Origin: Aegilops tauschii subsp. strangulata | Lineage: Eukaryota; Streptophyta; Magnoliopsida; Poales; Poaceae | Length of the DNA stretch: 64,000 nucleotides | Direction of reading: 5' to 3' | Assembly: GCF_002575655.3 (NCBI RefSeq) | Contig: NC_053035.3 | Coordinates: forward strand, 374,457,792-374,521,791 | Shown: piece after piece, positions 21,857-33,216 of the stretch | How the letters are laid out: the number at the start of each line of letters is the position of its first letter | Position numbering within the stretch: the stretch's first letter is position 1 | The notes under the pieces: generated by a model | What the model saw: only the letters and a program-made list of their open reading frames with translations | Told to the model about the DNA's origin: nothing | Databases searched by the model: none | Program-made: the position numbers and the translations under genes

Positions 21857-23040
21857 TTGGACTTCTATCGATCTCGCTTCTTTTGGCGAAGCGATGAGAA
21901 GAAAACAAAATACCATTTGGCCAAATGGGATATCATTTATAGGCCGAAGGACCAAGGAGGTTTAGGCATCAAAAATCTTGAAATAAAAAATAGGTGCATG
22001 CTGAGTAAATGGTTATATAGACTTTCTGTAGAGAGGGATGGGGTTTGGATACAATTATTGTGTAATAAATATCTACAATCCAAAACTCTTGCACAGGTGA
22101 CGGCGCAGCCGAGTGACTCACCTTTTTGGAAAGGGTTGATGAGGTCAAAAGCAGCCTTTTTCAATAGGTGCAAGTTTATAGTAGGGAATGGAAATACTAC
22201 GAGTTTTTGGGAGGATACTTAGTTGGGAGAGATGCCTCTGGCACTACAGTACCCTACCCTTTATAACATTGTATAACGTAAAGGAGTTCTTGTTAGTATA
22301 GTTCTTGGTTCTGTTCCACTAAATATTCAGTTTAGGCGGGCTCCGGCCGGCAATCAATGGGATAGATGGCTACATCTTGTGCATAGGTCGATGGAAGTTA
22401 ACCTTTCTGATGAGCCAAATACCTTACGCTGGAAACTTTTAGTGTCTGGAGTGTTTTCGGTGAAGTCTATGTACATAGACTTGATAAACATCGGTCTGAT
22501 CCCTAGGTCGCTCCAACTCTGGAAAATTAAGGGGCCATTGAAAATCAAGATTTTATGTGTTTTGTGCATAAGGGAGTGATCTTGACCAAAGACAACTTGG
22601 CAAATCGTAGCTGGGAGGGGGGTAAACGGTGTTGTTTTTGTGATTAGGACAAAATGATACAACATTTATTTCTCTCATGCCCGCTTGCCGGGTTACTGTG
22701 GCGTATGATTCATGTTTCATTCAATGTCAATCCTCCCACTTCTATATCCAGTCTTTTTGGGGCGTGGTTAAATAGGGTACAACCTAACACTACAACACAT
22801 ATTCGAATAGGAGTGTGTGCATTACTTTGGGCCATATGAAACTGACAAAATGACATCACTTTTAACAGACAAACCATTGTTAATATTTATGGGTAATCTT
22901 CCAAGCGTCTGGGTGGATCCGTACGTGGTCATTACTCAGCCATGCGGACCACAAGGAGCTTATGGACTTTGGGTGCAACCGTTGAAAGATTGGGTGCAAC
23001 CGTTGAAAGACGGTAGCATGGAGTACATACAACTGGTTTG
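21857..23040 (+). pseudogene. LINE ORF2, C-terminal part with zinc-finger-like domain
   Basis: Reads FFWRSDEKKTKYHLAKWDII and GGLGIKNLEIKNRCMLSKWL (21857-22222), then after frame changes QHLFLSCPLAGLLWRMI (near 22660), the zf-RVT-type domain found after the RT in plant LINEs. A 21-bp unit (22970-22990) is repeated in tandem at 22991-23010 near the end. Confidence 0.8.
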
Positions 23041-23349
23041 AATGGCGGTCCAATAATAGGATAGACTGCTAGTCTTTTGATCCTATTTTTGCCGGTTGTG
23101 GCACTTTTTCTGTTTTATTTTTGTTTGGTCTTTGAGACACTATTTGAAACTCTGAACCTTTCTACGTACTTTTTCATAAACATGATTATGTGCATCGTGT
23201 GATGCAGAGGCCGGGGGTAATCCTCCTTTTCAAAAAAAGTACATGTAAACAATAAATACGACACACGAATAGATATTATTCATACATAATTCAAACATAA
23301 AATTTGTTCAAAGTGCATAATTCAAACATAAAATTCATTGATTTTCAGC

Positions 23350-24440
23350 GTAGATCCACATATGCTCCACAAGATCATTGACTAATTGCATGTGCACTTG
23401 TTAATCCCGAAGTTATCGATACACCTCTAAAAAATCACAACATGCTCTGCATCTTGTTTCGTGAGGCGGACTTTGAATCCGGGCTTCCCATAATCATGTG
23501 TTTGGGTTGCCCATTCGCCCTCATCCTCCACTATAATGTTGTGCAAGATTACACAATATGTCATCGACTGCTAAAGTATCTTCGGTTCACACATCACCGC
23601 AACTCCGCGAATAATACCGCAATGAGCTTGGAGCACTATGAATGCCCTCTCCACGTCCTTCCTAGAACCTTCTTGCATTTGTGCAAGGAGAGATTTTTTC
23701 CTACCTCGGGGAACGGATATAGTCTTCGCAAATGATGCCCACTGAGGATAGATACAATCGGAAAGGTAGTACCTCATTTTATAGCTATGCTTGTTGATGA
23801 TGTAGTTGCACGCGTGAGCATCCCCATCACAAAGTCTATTGAACAGAGAAGATCACTAGAGCACATTGATGTCATTCTAAAAACCAAGCGTGCCAAAGAA
23901 CGCATGCCAAATCGTAAGTCCTTCGATGATAGTGCTCCAAGTATGACGGGCATCTTTGGTGTGACCTTGGTAATGCTTGTGCAAACCTTTCGGGCAGTTC
24001 TTCCATTGCCAATGCATGCAATGAACTGAATTGAGCATATATATCTGGGAAACCTCTTGATGATCAAATTTCCAAAAAAACATGTCACCCATGGTTGGTT
24101 CTCTCATGTACTCCGATACAACCACCTTCACCATGGTGCGTGAAAGTTTCGTTGTGGTCTACAGGCATGTGGTCTCTCCCATCCGAATTTTAGCATCAAT
24201 GGCATGTGAGAATTTATCATAAGCAAGTATCCTAAGAGCAGTCATGCATTTCTTCAGAGGAGAGAAGGAAAGTTGTCAACAACAATCCTTCCTCAGTCTG
24301 AACTAGTCATCAACCTCCTCCACAGGATCACTACGCACAGGAACAAATTTTTTCTCATCCGGAAGCGAGTCAAAAAACCCTTCACGGTATGTTGGATCCG
24401 GTGTGAAGTAATCATTGTAGAGAAGCCATGCACCAGAGAT
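23350..24440 (-). pseudogene. PIF/Harbinger transposase (DDE nuclease) pseudogene
   Basis: On the minus strand, from about 24440: a DYFTPDPTYREGFFDSLPDE block, then FSHAIDAKIRMGETTCL, then the nuclease core with CMHWQWKNCPKG, the middle part ending NDINVL, the block YYLSDCIYPQWASFAKTI, and RKDVERAFIVLQAH. These match PIF/HARBI1-type transposases in order. Several stops interrupt it (for example near 24160, 23880, 23580). The first catalytic Asp, normally in S-I-D-C-M-H-W, is His here (codon at 24021-24023), while the later Asp and Glu are kept. No terminal repeats were found with confidence. Confidence 0.85.
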
Positions 24441-24599
24441 CATATCCCAAGGAACAACTCTGATTCCTCTTATCGAGCTCTTGAAGTTTAGAACATGCTT
24501 CTCTTACTTCTCCCATCCTTCTTGGATGCTCATCATCATCATTTCAGCATGTTCATCGTTCGAATCCGAAACTTCCAGAGCTTTCTTGCGGACTAATGT

Positions 24600-24943
24600 G
24601 ACCGTTAACCAACCTCCACAGCCCCAGACGGGTCCACCACATGGGCAAGGTGGTGCTTGCATGGGGAGGCCGTGTGGAGCCCCTAGAGATCCTCTCCACT
24701 TGGTTCTGGGTCCCATGGGTCCCTCTTATTCCAAAAATTATCGTTGTGAGTTTTCCTTCTTTTCCAGCTCCAAAAATTTCCTTTACTTTAAAGTCCAAAA
24801 CACTAGAAAACAACAATTGGCCTTTGGCACTAGACCAATATGTTAGCCCAATAAAAGAAATATAGAGTACACCAAAAGCGTGTATAAATGCTATAAATAT
24901 GGCATGAACAAATTAAAATATATAGATAAGTCGGAGACATATC
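24600..24943 (-). repeat. LTR fragment (Athila-like start)
   Basis: On the minus strand it starts TGATATGTCTCCGACTTATC at 24943 and runs about 340 bp to an unclear end near 24600, with the ATTGGGCTAACATATTGGTC landmark of the TGATACGTC families. It seems to sit within the upstream part of the PIF gene; a readable piece of that gene (KKALEVSDSNDEHAEMMM) lies at about 24590-24510. Confidence 0.65.
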
Positions 24944-25539
24944 ACACTCATTGGGACTCTGAAGCAATGAGGATGGAGGAGATTCCTCGGAGTTTCCACC
25001 ATGAGCATTTCCCGCAGTGGGAGTGAGCCCAATTTGGAAGTGGCAATTATTAAATTGGAAGTTACGGGTCTCCCTCCACCTTGCTAGCTTATGTTAGATC
25101 TACCCTGCCAATTCCAATGTTGCCCTGCCATCTCCTCCAACTCACAATCAGAAATCAGGTCTCTATCTATCTCAAGAACCCTAGCTACCTCTTCCTCTTC
25201 TCTAGGTTAGGGAGGGAAGAAACCGTCTAGATCTAGATGAGGTGGGGCAGGTGTAAGGGGAGACCCCTCTCGCGCTCCCGGCCAACCTGCCCACCACCAT
25301 AAAAGTGATAACTAGGCCTTATTTAGCCCATACGAAAAGTAGCATCAGGGCTATTAGGCCCACACTTTGTTTGGGAACTCAAAATTTCAGAGAAAGAGAG
25401 AAGATACTTTCCCCTCCAAATCAACACCGTCATGACCTTGTGCCATATCAAAATCATCAAAGTTTGCGATCATCCCAATTTTAAGTATCAATAGACGTGG
25501 CTGCAGAGAATAGGAGGTCTCCGTGAATTAAGTGGATGG
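24944..25539. other. Unassigned low-copy-looking segment left of element F
   Basis: No ORF or repeat end recognised. A stretch near 25150-25210 (AAGAACCCTAGCTACCTCTT) looks like a plant 5' leader read on plus, and it may belong to the upstream part of the PIF element. It continues after element F at 38401. Confidence 0.4.
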
Positions 25540-26008
25540 TGAGGGAGTCCTGGATTAGGGGGTCCTCGGACAGCCGGACTATATCCTTTGGCCGGACTGT
25601 TGGACCATGAAGATACAAGATTGAAGACTTTGACCCGTGTCCGGATGGGACTCTCCTTGGCGTGGAAGGCAAGCTTGGCAATACGGATATGTAGATCTCC
25701 TCCCTTGTGACCGACTCTGTGTAACCCTAGCCCCCTCCGGTGTTATATAAACCGGAGGGTTTAGTCCATAGGATAACAACAATCATACAATAGGCTAGCT
25801 TCTAGGGTTTAGCCTCTACGCTCTCGTGGTAGATAAACTCTTGTAATACTCATATCATCAAGATCAATCAAGCAGGAAGTAGGGTATTACCTCCATCGAG
25901 AGGGCCCGAACCTGGGTAAACATCGTGTCCCCCGCCTCCTGTTACCATCCGCCTTAGACGCATAGTTCGGGACCCCCTACCCGAGATCCGCCGGTTTTGA
26001 CACCGACA
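25540..26008 (+). repeat. 5' LTR of element F
   Basis: 469 bp, TGAGGGAGTCCTGGATTAGG to CCGGTTTTGACACCGACA. Confidence 0.93.
25744..25750 (+). promoter_or_regulatory. Probable TATA box of F 5' LTR
   Basis: TATATAA in GGTGTTATATAAACCGG; the 3' LTR keeps it as CTATATAAACCGG (38136-38142). Confidence 0.65.
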
Positions 26009-26009
26009 T

Positions 26010-26027
26010 TGGTGCTTTCATTGAGAG
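26010..26027 (+). other. Primer-binding site of element F
   Basis: TGGTGCTTTCATTGAGAG directly after the LTR. I did not identify the matching tRNA. Confidence 0.65.
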
Positions 26028-26056
26028 TTCCACTGTGTCGTCACGATAAAGGCCTG

Positions 26057-28571
26057 ATGGCTCCTCCGATCATCGCCAACGATGCGATCCAGGGTGAGGT
26101 TTTCCTCCCCGGACAGATCTTCGTATTCGGCGGCTTCGTACTGCGGGCCAACTCGCTTGGCAATTTGGAGCAGATCAAGAGCTACGCCCCTGGCCGTCAG
26201 GTCAGGTTTGGAAATTTAAACTACACTGCCGACATCCGCGGAGATCCCACCTGCATCTACTCCAGCCCTCGATCCGGAGCAGATTGTGCCGTCCGAGGAC
26301 GGGTGGATGGACCCCGCCACGGAGGCCGCACACTCAGCAGCGATAGAGCCGAATACTGACTTCACCTCTTGTGAGACCCGTGTTGCCGGATACTTGGATT
26401 CGCCCCCGGCCACGGGCTCCGAACCGCCTGCGTCCGTGCCAATCAAATCTGATTGGGCACCGATCATGGAGTTTTCCGCCACAGATATCTTTCAGCACTC
26501 GCCCTTGGGCGATGTGCTAAATTCATTAAGGCCTCTCTCCTTGTCAGGAGGCCCTTGGTCGAACTATGTCCGGCTAGAATGGGATGCGGACGACGAAGCA
26601 ATTCACTGCCCACCCACCACCCACTTAGTAGCCACTGTCGACGATTTAACCGACATGCTCGATTTCGGCTCCGAGGACATCGACAGTATGGACGACGATG
26701 CAAGAGACGAACAGGAACCACCGCCCACAGGGCGCTGGGCTACCACCTCATCATATGATATATATACATGGTGGACACCCCCAAAGAAGGCGATGGCGAT
26801 AAGACAACGGAGGATAATCCCTCCAAGAAGCAATCCAAGCACCGACGTCAGCGCCGCCGCTCTAAGTCCCGCCATAGCAAAAGCAGCGATACCGACACAA
26901 GAGACAACAACGCTCCGGATAGTGCCGAAGACGACGACAATCCCCTCCAGCCAGACCTCGAGCGGGAGGATGAACAAGCTAGCCCTCCGGAACAGGCAGC
27001 AAACGGAGAATCAGAGGATGACAATTACATGCCTCTCTCCAAAGACGAGGTGAGCCTCGGCGACGAAGAATTTATCGTGCCTGAGGATCCCGTCGAGCAG
27101 GAGCGCTTCAAGCGTCGGCTTATAGCCACAGCAAACAGCCTGAAGAAAAAGCAACAACAGCTTCGAGCTGATCAAAATCTGCTAGCGGATAGATGGACTG
27201 AAGTCCTGGCGGCCGAGGAATACGAACTCGAGCGCTCAACTAAGAGTTACCCAAAGCGCAGGTTGCTACCCCAACTCGAGGAGGAAGCATTGAAACCTAC
27301 ATCACCAGTGTATGATGCGGCTGATCGGCCACCTCGTGGACGAGACAGAGAGGCATATCAGCCCGAAGTCCAGCCCGCACCCCGCCACCATTCAAACAAA
27401 AATACCAAGGCCCGGGGCAACACGCGAGACCTGTGAGACGTATTGGAAAACAAAGCAAAACATACAAGATCGATCTACGGATCACGGGGTCGCGCCCCAA
27501 CGCGTGACGATGATCGTCACGCCGGATACACTAAAAGCAAATCCGGCCGGGCCAAATACAGCAGACAAGACTCGTATGAACTGCATCGTGACATAGCCCG
27601 GCACAGAGGCGCCGCACACCCCCTATGCTTCACCGATGAAGTAATGGATCACGAATTCCCCGAAGGGTTTAAACCCGTAAACATTGAAACATATGATGGT
27701 ACTACAGACCCCGCGGTATGGATAGAAGACTTCTTCCTCCACATTCACATGGCCCGCGGGGATGATTTACATGCCATCAAGTATCTCCCGCTAAAACTCA
27801 AAGGGCCGACTCGGCATTGGCTCAATAGCTTGCCGGCAAACTCCATCGGAAGTTGGGAGAGCCTGGCAGATGCATTCCTGGACAATTTCCAAGGGCACTT
27901 ATGTGCGACCGCCGGACGCTGACGATTTAAGTCATATAACTCAGCAGCCAGGGAAATCGGCCAGGAAATACTGGACCCGGTTCCTAACTAAGAAGAACCA
28001 AATTGTCGACTGTCCGGATGCAGAGGCCTTAGCGGCATTTAAGCATAACATCCGTGACGAATGGCTCGCCCGGCACCTCAGCCAAGAGAAGCCAAAATCC
28101 ATGGCAGCCCTCACAACACTTATGACCCGCTTTTGCGCAGGCGAAGATAGCTGGTTTGCTCGTAGTAACAATACAGCAAGCAAACCTGGCACATCAGAGG
28201 CTAGGGATAGCAACGGCAAACCACGACGCAACAAACACAAGCGCCGCAAATATGGTGAAAACGCCGAAGATAAGGCAGTTAATGCCGGGTTTAGGGGCTC
28301 AAAGTCCGGTCAGCGGAAAGGGCCACTCAAAAATAACAATTCGGGTTCATCCAGTCTGGACCGCATACTCGATCGTCAATGCCAAATTCATGGCACCCCA
28401 GGAATGCCAGCCACCCATATATACCAACAGAGAATGCTGGGTCTTCAAACAAGCCGGCAGGGCAGGCGCCAAAAACGGAGAAGGGGGTCTCAAAGCGATG
28501 ATGGCGACGAAGAGCCCAGATCACCGAACACAGGAGGCAAAAGAAATTTCCCCTGCATATTCAATCGGTGA
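26057..28571 (+). pseudogene. Element F gag (frameshifted)
   Basis: Starts at MAPPIIANDAIQGEVFLPGQ (26057). The frame shifts near 26286, 26765, 27436 and 27900. In order it contains an N-terminal domain, an acidic region, a basic RRRSKSRHSK stretch, a long charged helix, and a capsid-type gag domain with FKPVNIETYDGTTDPAVWIE and KGPTRHWLNSLP (27660-27850), continuing with KSARKYWTRFLTKKNQI after the break. Near 28380 a zinc-knuckle-like C..H...H....C block can be followed in two frames. Gag packages element RNA; each block is readable, so decay is mild. Confidence 0.82.
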
Positions 28572-29040
28572 ATGTGGTAAACACCACCCAAATTCCCAAC
28601 TCGGACCGGATATGCACCCTTAGGGATGCCGACTTAACGGAACTAGTCGTCCCACAATATAAACTAGGGCCGGACACCTTCAACCGCACGGATCGTCCGG
28701 TTAACGCCAATCAGGGCAATCCAGCCGCACTAGTCCTCGACCCAATAATTGACGGGTTCCACCTCACACGAGTCCTTATGGACGGAGGCAGCAGTCTAAA
28801 TCTGCTTTACTAGGACACAGTGCGCAAGATGGGCATCGATCCTTCGGCGATCAAACCCACTAAAGCCACTCTCAGAAGCATTATACCAGGTGTGGAAGCC
28901 AGCTGTACAAGCTCCATCGCCCTTGAGGTAGTCTTCAGATCACCAGAAAATTACCGTACCAAAGAGTTAATCTTCGAAATCGTCCCTTGCCGCAGTGATT
29001 ATCAGGCACTGCTCGGACGAACCGCCACTACAACAAGAAC

Positions 29041-29260
29041 CCCCCTACATCAACGCATCATTGCGTTGGCAAAGGACCATATAAGCGTTGGTAGGGCCTA
29101 CACCAACGGACTTGTATGCGTTGCCGTTGGTGGCGTTGCAAGGGTCTACAACAACGTATATGCATCCGTTGGTAAACGACCGGAATAAGCGTTGTAAGAT
29201 AGCAATGTATAGAGTTAGAGCCCAACAACGGTTCACATGCGTTGGTGGCTACCCAACAAA
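29041..29260. repeat. CACTA subterminal repeats (GCGTTGGT family)
   Basis: Within about 220 bp of the left end, words such as GCGTTGG, CCAACGG, GCGTTGC and CAACGCAT recur in both orientations about ten times. Such subterminal arrays are transposase-binding sites in characterised CACTA elements. The right end has fewer copies (near 32890-32940). Confidence 0.75.
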
Positions 29261-31241
29261 ACATGATTATAAATGAGTACTACAATGCTAGTGCATTGCA
29301 TGAAAAATACATGGTATTTATATATCACCATCAAGAATTATTAGGACAATGTCGATATTGCACAGGGAACACTGTATAATAAACAGAAATTTCTCATATA
29401 TTAAATCAACTTGGTTGCATTACAAAGTACACCATACAAAGATTACAAGATGTGAAACTAGTAGTAATCCCATTCTTGACCTTGCAACCTACGTGTCAGC
29501 CATTCTGAAACATAATGATCTAACATTGACACCAAAAATATCAGATACATAATGATTGAAACATTGGCACTGGAAATGGCATTCTAAGACACAATGTGAA
29601 ACTATCTAGTAGCACCCCTATTCTTGACCTTGCAACCAACATCTGAGACATGCACCATCGAATATTGGAATCTATCTACAAAACAAAGAAATGAAATAGG
29701 TTAATAGGGCAGAAAAATTGAAAGGAGCAGCAACATAGAAAGGTTGAAGGCAATGTGATAATTAATCTTGCTGCATGACTAATAAATTTGACCTTTTTTG
29801 TAGTTGTAAAAACTTATAAGATTTAGCTTTATATTCGGGGTTAATCCTTTGGATTGAAGTAAAAGCAGCGATCTTGTTCGGAATTGTCCAGTATCACATT
29901 TGTAGCTAACAATGGTCATTTTAACTCACAGTAAACTAACTCAGTTAATTTCATTTTTAAGTTTCCCCATGTTAATAGAAACAGAGTGATTTATAGGGGT
30001 GGGGGAATGTAAGGCAGGCATACAGTAGTTGATGAATTGTTTTACCTAATCTAGTCGCAAAGATTCTTATCTCACAGAAGCAGTACGACCATTTTTACAT
30101 GCAAGAAAAGTGTTCTCTTGCACTAATTATGTGAAAAAAAGAGAAACATGTCCAAAATAATAAAATATAGTAATGCTATTAATACTCCAAAATTTCCATT
30201 AAAACTGGTGAAGAATCATTCGCTCAATATGGAACTACCATCAGAAAATACCTCCTAGTAAATCCAGCTTGGCACTAGTAGTCTTCTATGTTTTAGCGCC
30301 AACAACATCGACTTGGAACAATCGAGTCTCTGTAGCCTGCTAATTTGGCATGTGCATTAGTAATGTATGTTCGCTTTTGCCCACAGAATCGAACATCAAA
30401 ATAGCTGAATACATGTGCACGAAGTCCTTTAGCGTACTCTTTCTTATCTTATTTTATACCAAAACTCTTACATGACCTTGTTCTTATATGGAAAAACTCT
30501 TGCACGACCTGGTTCCACGATATGACATGCTAGATGGCCGAAACAATCTAAACCTACTCCTACTTATAGCATCTAAAACGACACAGACTCCAGCGCCCTT
30601 TCCTACACTAGTAAGGCATGCTAACTCCAAGACATAGTAGTACAACATGTAGGCAGCTAGCTATGCAAACTCATTGAACCATATATGGATTAGTACGACC
30701 CACCCAAGTACACAAATTCTTATGACATGCAAGCCAGACTTGTTGGAAAACTAACTAATCAATCTAACCAAATTAGACTCAAACTTGGCTAGTTAAACTA
30801 GCACGGACTCCTACTAAACTACTTGAAATTATTCTAACAATTTAGAAGACCACAACATTCATGCAGACTAAGTAGTGCCAGCGTATTAGTATATGCCAAC
30901 ATTTAATAAATAGGATTGGCTTTCTTAGTTACTTGTTTACCGAGAACGTGGAAACTTAGAGCAGTTCCAGTACGCTCATCTTTGTCACCATGGTTGCTGG
31001 ATGCTGAAACTGTTGGCCGAATAGGTAGAGGAGAAGGCCCTGAGTATTACAGAGAAGAGGGGATCCTAGTAAGATCCAATAGTTTCGGATCAGTGAATTC
31101 GACGTACCTGACACACTCGCACAGTCGTCGCATCTGATCGCTTAGCTGTCTGTTTATGGTTGTTAGTATCATCCAACCACCGTAGTGTGCCCTGTATGTC
31201 AGGGAAGGAGAGTGCACAAGAGGAATATTTTTAATGTTTAC

Positions 31242-31305
31242 GTTCTTGGATGAACCAAGTACATGCTCATTGTGTTCTTGGATGAACCAAGTACATGCTC
31301 ATTGT
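31242..31305 (+). repeat. Perfect 32-bp tandem duplication in the CACTA interior
   Basis: The unit starting GTTCTTGGATGAACCAAGTA is present at 31242-31273 and 31274-31305. It contains the small palindrome CTTGGATGAACCAAG. Confidence 0.9.
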
Positions 31306-32402
31306 GTTAACAGTTTAAGAAGAATATAGTACAAACATGAGAAGATGTGAGAGGCACCTGGTCAAGAGTTTGTGTGCGACCCATCATGCATCATTCTAGT
31401 ATTTGTAAACATCTGTGGCTCCTCACAAAATACAAAATTAGTACAGAAATTGCAGGAATTCAGAAGTACCTGTATTTCCAAAAAAAGAGCACTAAACTCG
31501 ATTTAGAGGTGAGATTTCAACAATATGAGTCATATACATATGACAAGAATATCAAGGTATGATGTTCTTGTATCGCACCTTCAAACTTTATCAATTATTT
31601 AACAATTTATATTGGATAATATGAGTGTAAGAATTATTTCCATCTGAGCTCTTGCATAAACTTCAAGATTGTAGTGTGCAAATTTTAACTGAATAAGAAA
31701 CTGAAACTAACATAAGTTTTTGTCCAGGGAAAACAAATATTACATCAACCAGAAAAAAGAATAAGATACAAATTCATGTTTTCCTTACTGTAACATGCGA
31801 AAGGATCCTCGCCAAGCTATAAACAAATGAGTTAAATAATTCTTAAGGCTTCTTCTGCATGGATCGATTTCTCCTGATTGTAATGCATAAGTGATGTACA
31901 TCGATCTGTTAAGAAACAACAGAAGCACACACTTAGTAAAAGACAATGTCAGAACCTGTGAGTGTAGATGGAACAAAGGGTTATAGAATAAATACAAATA
32001 TTGGGACGGATGATGCAAGTGGGACTTATTTATTTAGTAGATTGTACATGTTACACCAAGTAAATAACGATTCAGTGTATTGAGAAGGGGATTCTCCATT
32101 TGAAATAATTATGCCAGTATCATGGACCCATAATTACACTGACATGTTGATTTTTGCAGCAATATTCTACAGTGACATACACAATCACATATGATATATC
32201 GCTGATGGACTATCTCAATCCAATTTGAACTAAGTTGATCTTTTTTTATAAGAAAAAACTGTGTTTATCTTATTGAACAGGTCATGCTACATCTAGCATG
32301 TACTGATTAATTTCACTTGAAAAATACTTAATTATCCATCGATCCATCTATATAGGAGGAGGAAAGTCTAACCATAACGCATAACAGAGTATTCGTCCGA
32401 AA

Positions 32403-32889
32403 TTAGTACAGATCAACACATGGTGAATCACATCTAATCAAATAAACACCAGAACCAGAAAACGTCAGCGTCGGAGTTGAGGTAGAAGAGGCGGAGTACC
32501 AACATAAGCCCGAGCCGGCTGCCGCGCGTGAGGTGATGCAGGGGTAGTGGGCCGATAAACCGGAGCTGTCGGAGCCACGCCGGCGATGTGTGGCGGCTAG
32601 GGTTGTTGCGTGCCGCGCGTGTAGGGGAGCGGTGGCCTCGGGCGAAGGACTGAAGGAGAACATAGACGGAGTGGGGCAGGCCGGTGAGCAGTGGGTTGGG
32701 AGTCCGCCGGAGCTTCCTGCAATTGGAGTTGGCAGCGACAACCCTGTAGTGCGAGAGACAGAGAGGAATCAGGGGGAGAGGTGGCCGGGTGTAAAAAAGG
32801 CTTCAGGGGGAGAGTATTTGGATGGAGGGGCCGCAGATAAGGTGGAGGTGGGTACGGGGAGGTTAGTCCTTCGTGGGGAGGTGGGGTGA
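32403..32889 (-). other. GC-rich leader-like block at the CACTA right end
   Basis: On the minus strand this is C-rich with CTCTCCCCC and CCTCTCTGTCTCTCGC tracts and several open frames (up to about 112 codons) without recognisable domains. It looks like the promoter and 5' leader or first exon of a gene read inward from the right end. It may be the remaining 5' part of the transposase gene of the autonomous parent, or captured host DNA. No start codon was chosen. Confidence 0.4.
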
Positions 32890-33216
32890 ATCCCAACAAC
32901 ACATAGGCTGACATGGTTGCTAGATATGCGTTGGTGTACGTGGATGTTTGTTGTAGTGGCGTTCGCTCGATTCAACGCGGTGCCACATTATGCCTACCGT
33001 AAGCTCAAGATGCCCGGTTCACGCGGCGTCATCACGGTTAATGGCAAGGCCGAACCTTCCCTCAGCACCAACAAGTACACTACTGCCTTAACAGCAGAAG
33101 CAACGAGCAGCACCTTGCAGCCGAACCTCGAGTCGACGTCCAGGCTCCCGGACACCGTCAAGGAACTCCGAACTACTTCGCGGAAGGATAGCCCGACTCG
33201 TCCAGAGCTCGATTAA

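Larger units (their letters stand above)
19262..23239 (+). mobile_element. 5'-truncated LINE (L1-type non-LTR retrotransposon)
   Basis: Flanked by TACACGTAAACAAT (19248-19261) and TACATGTAAACAAT (23240-23253), 13 of 14 identical, a typical LINE target duplication. It starts at the beginning of the ORF2 endonuclease, so ORF1 and the 5' UTR are absent, as expected from incomplete reverse transcription. The 3' end is GTGATGCAGAGGCCGGGGG followed by a short run ending CTTTTCAAAAAAA, the usual tail of Triticeae L1 elements. ORF2 is split by stops and frameshifts. Confidence 0.9.
29026..32958. mobile_element. Non-autonomous CACTA DNA transposon inside element F
   Basis: Left end CACTACAACAAGAACCCCCC at 29026; the right end at 32958 is the inverted CACTACAACAAACATCCACG. 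Both ends are followed inward by ACCAACGC-type words. Flanks are ...ACCGC and GCGTT...; removing the element and one GC restores the reading frame of F's protease region, so the duplication looks like 2 bp (CACTA elements usually give 3; one copy may be mutated). The 3.93-kb interior has no transposase: mostly AT-rich, with a GC-rich block next to the right end. Confidence 0.85.
28568..33216 (+). pseudogene. Element F protease, split by CACTA insertion
   Basis: 28568-28813 carries VLMDGGSSLNLLY, the aspartic-protease active site in the DGG form usual for Tat-like gypsy elements; a stop follows at once (TAG near 28811). The frame continues 28820-29025 to YQALLGRTA, is cut by the CACTA element, and resumes at 32959 as FARFNAVPHYAYRKLKMPG and GVITVNG, ending at 33216. 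Autonomous relatives go on into RT from about here; F has only non-coding DNA. Confidence 0.82.

Noticed and set aside
26603..26977. 124-codon minus-strand ORF under gag of element F
   Set aside because: Shadow of the gag frame; hydrophobic only because it is opposite an acidic, charged region.
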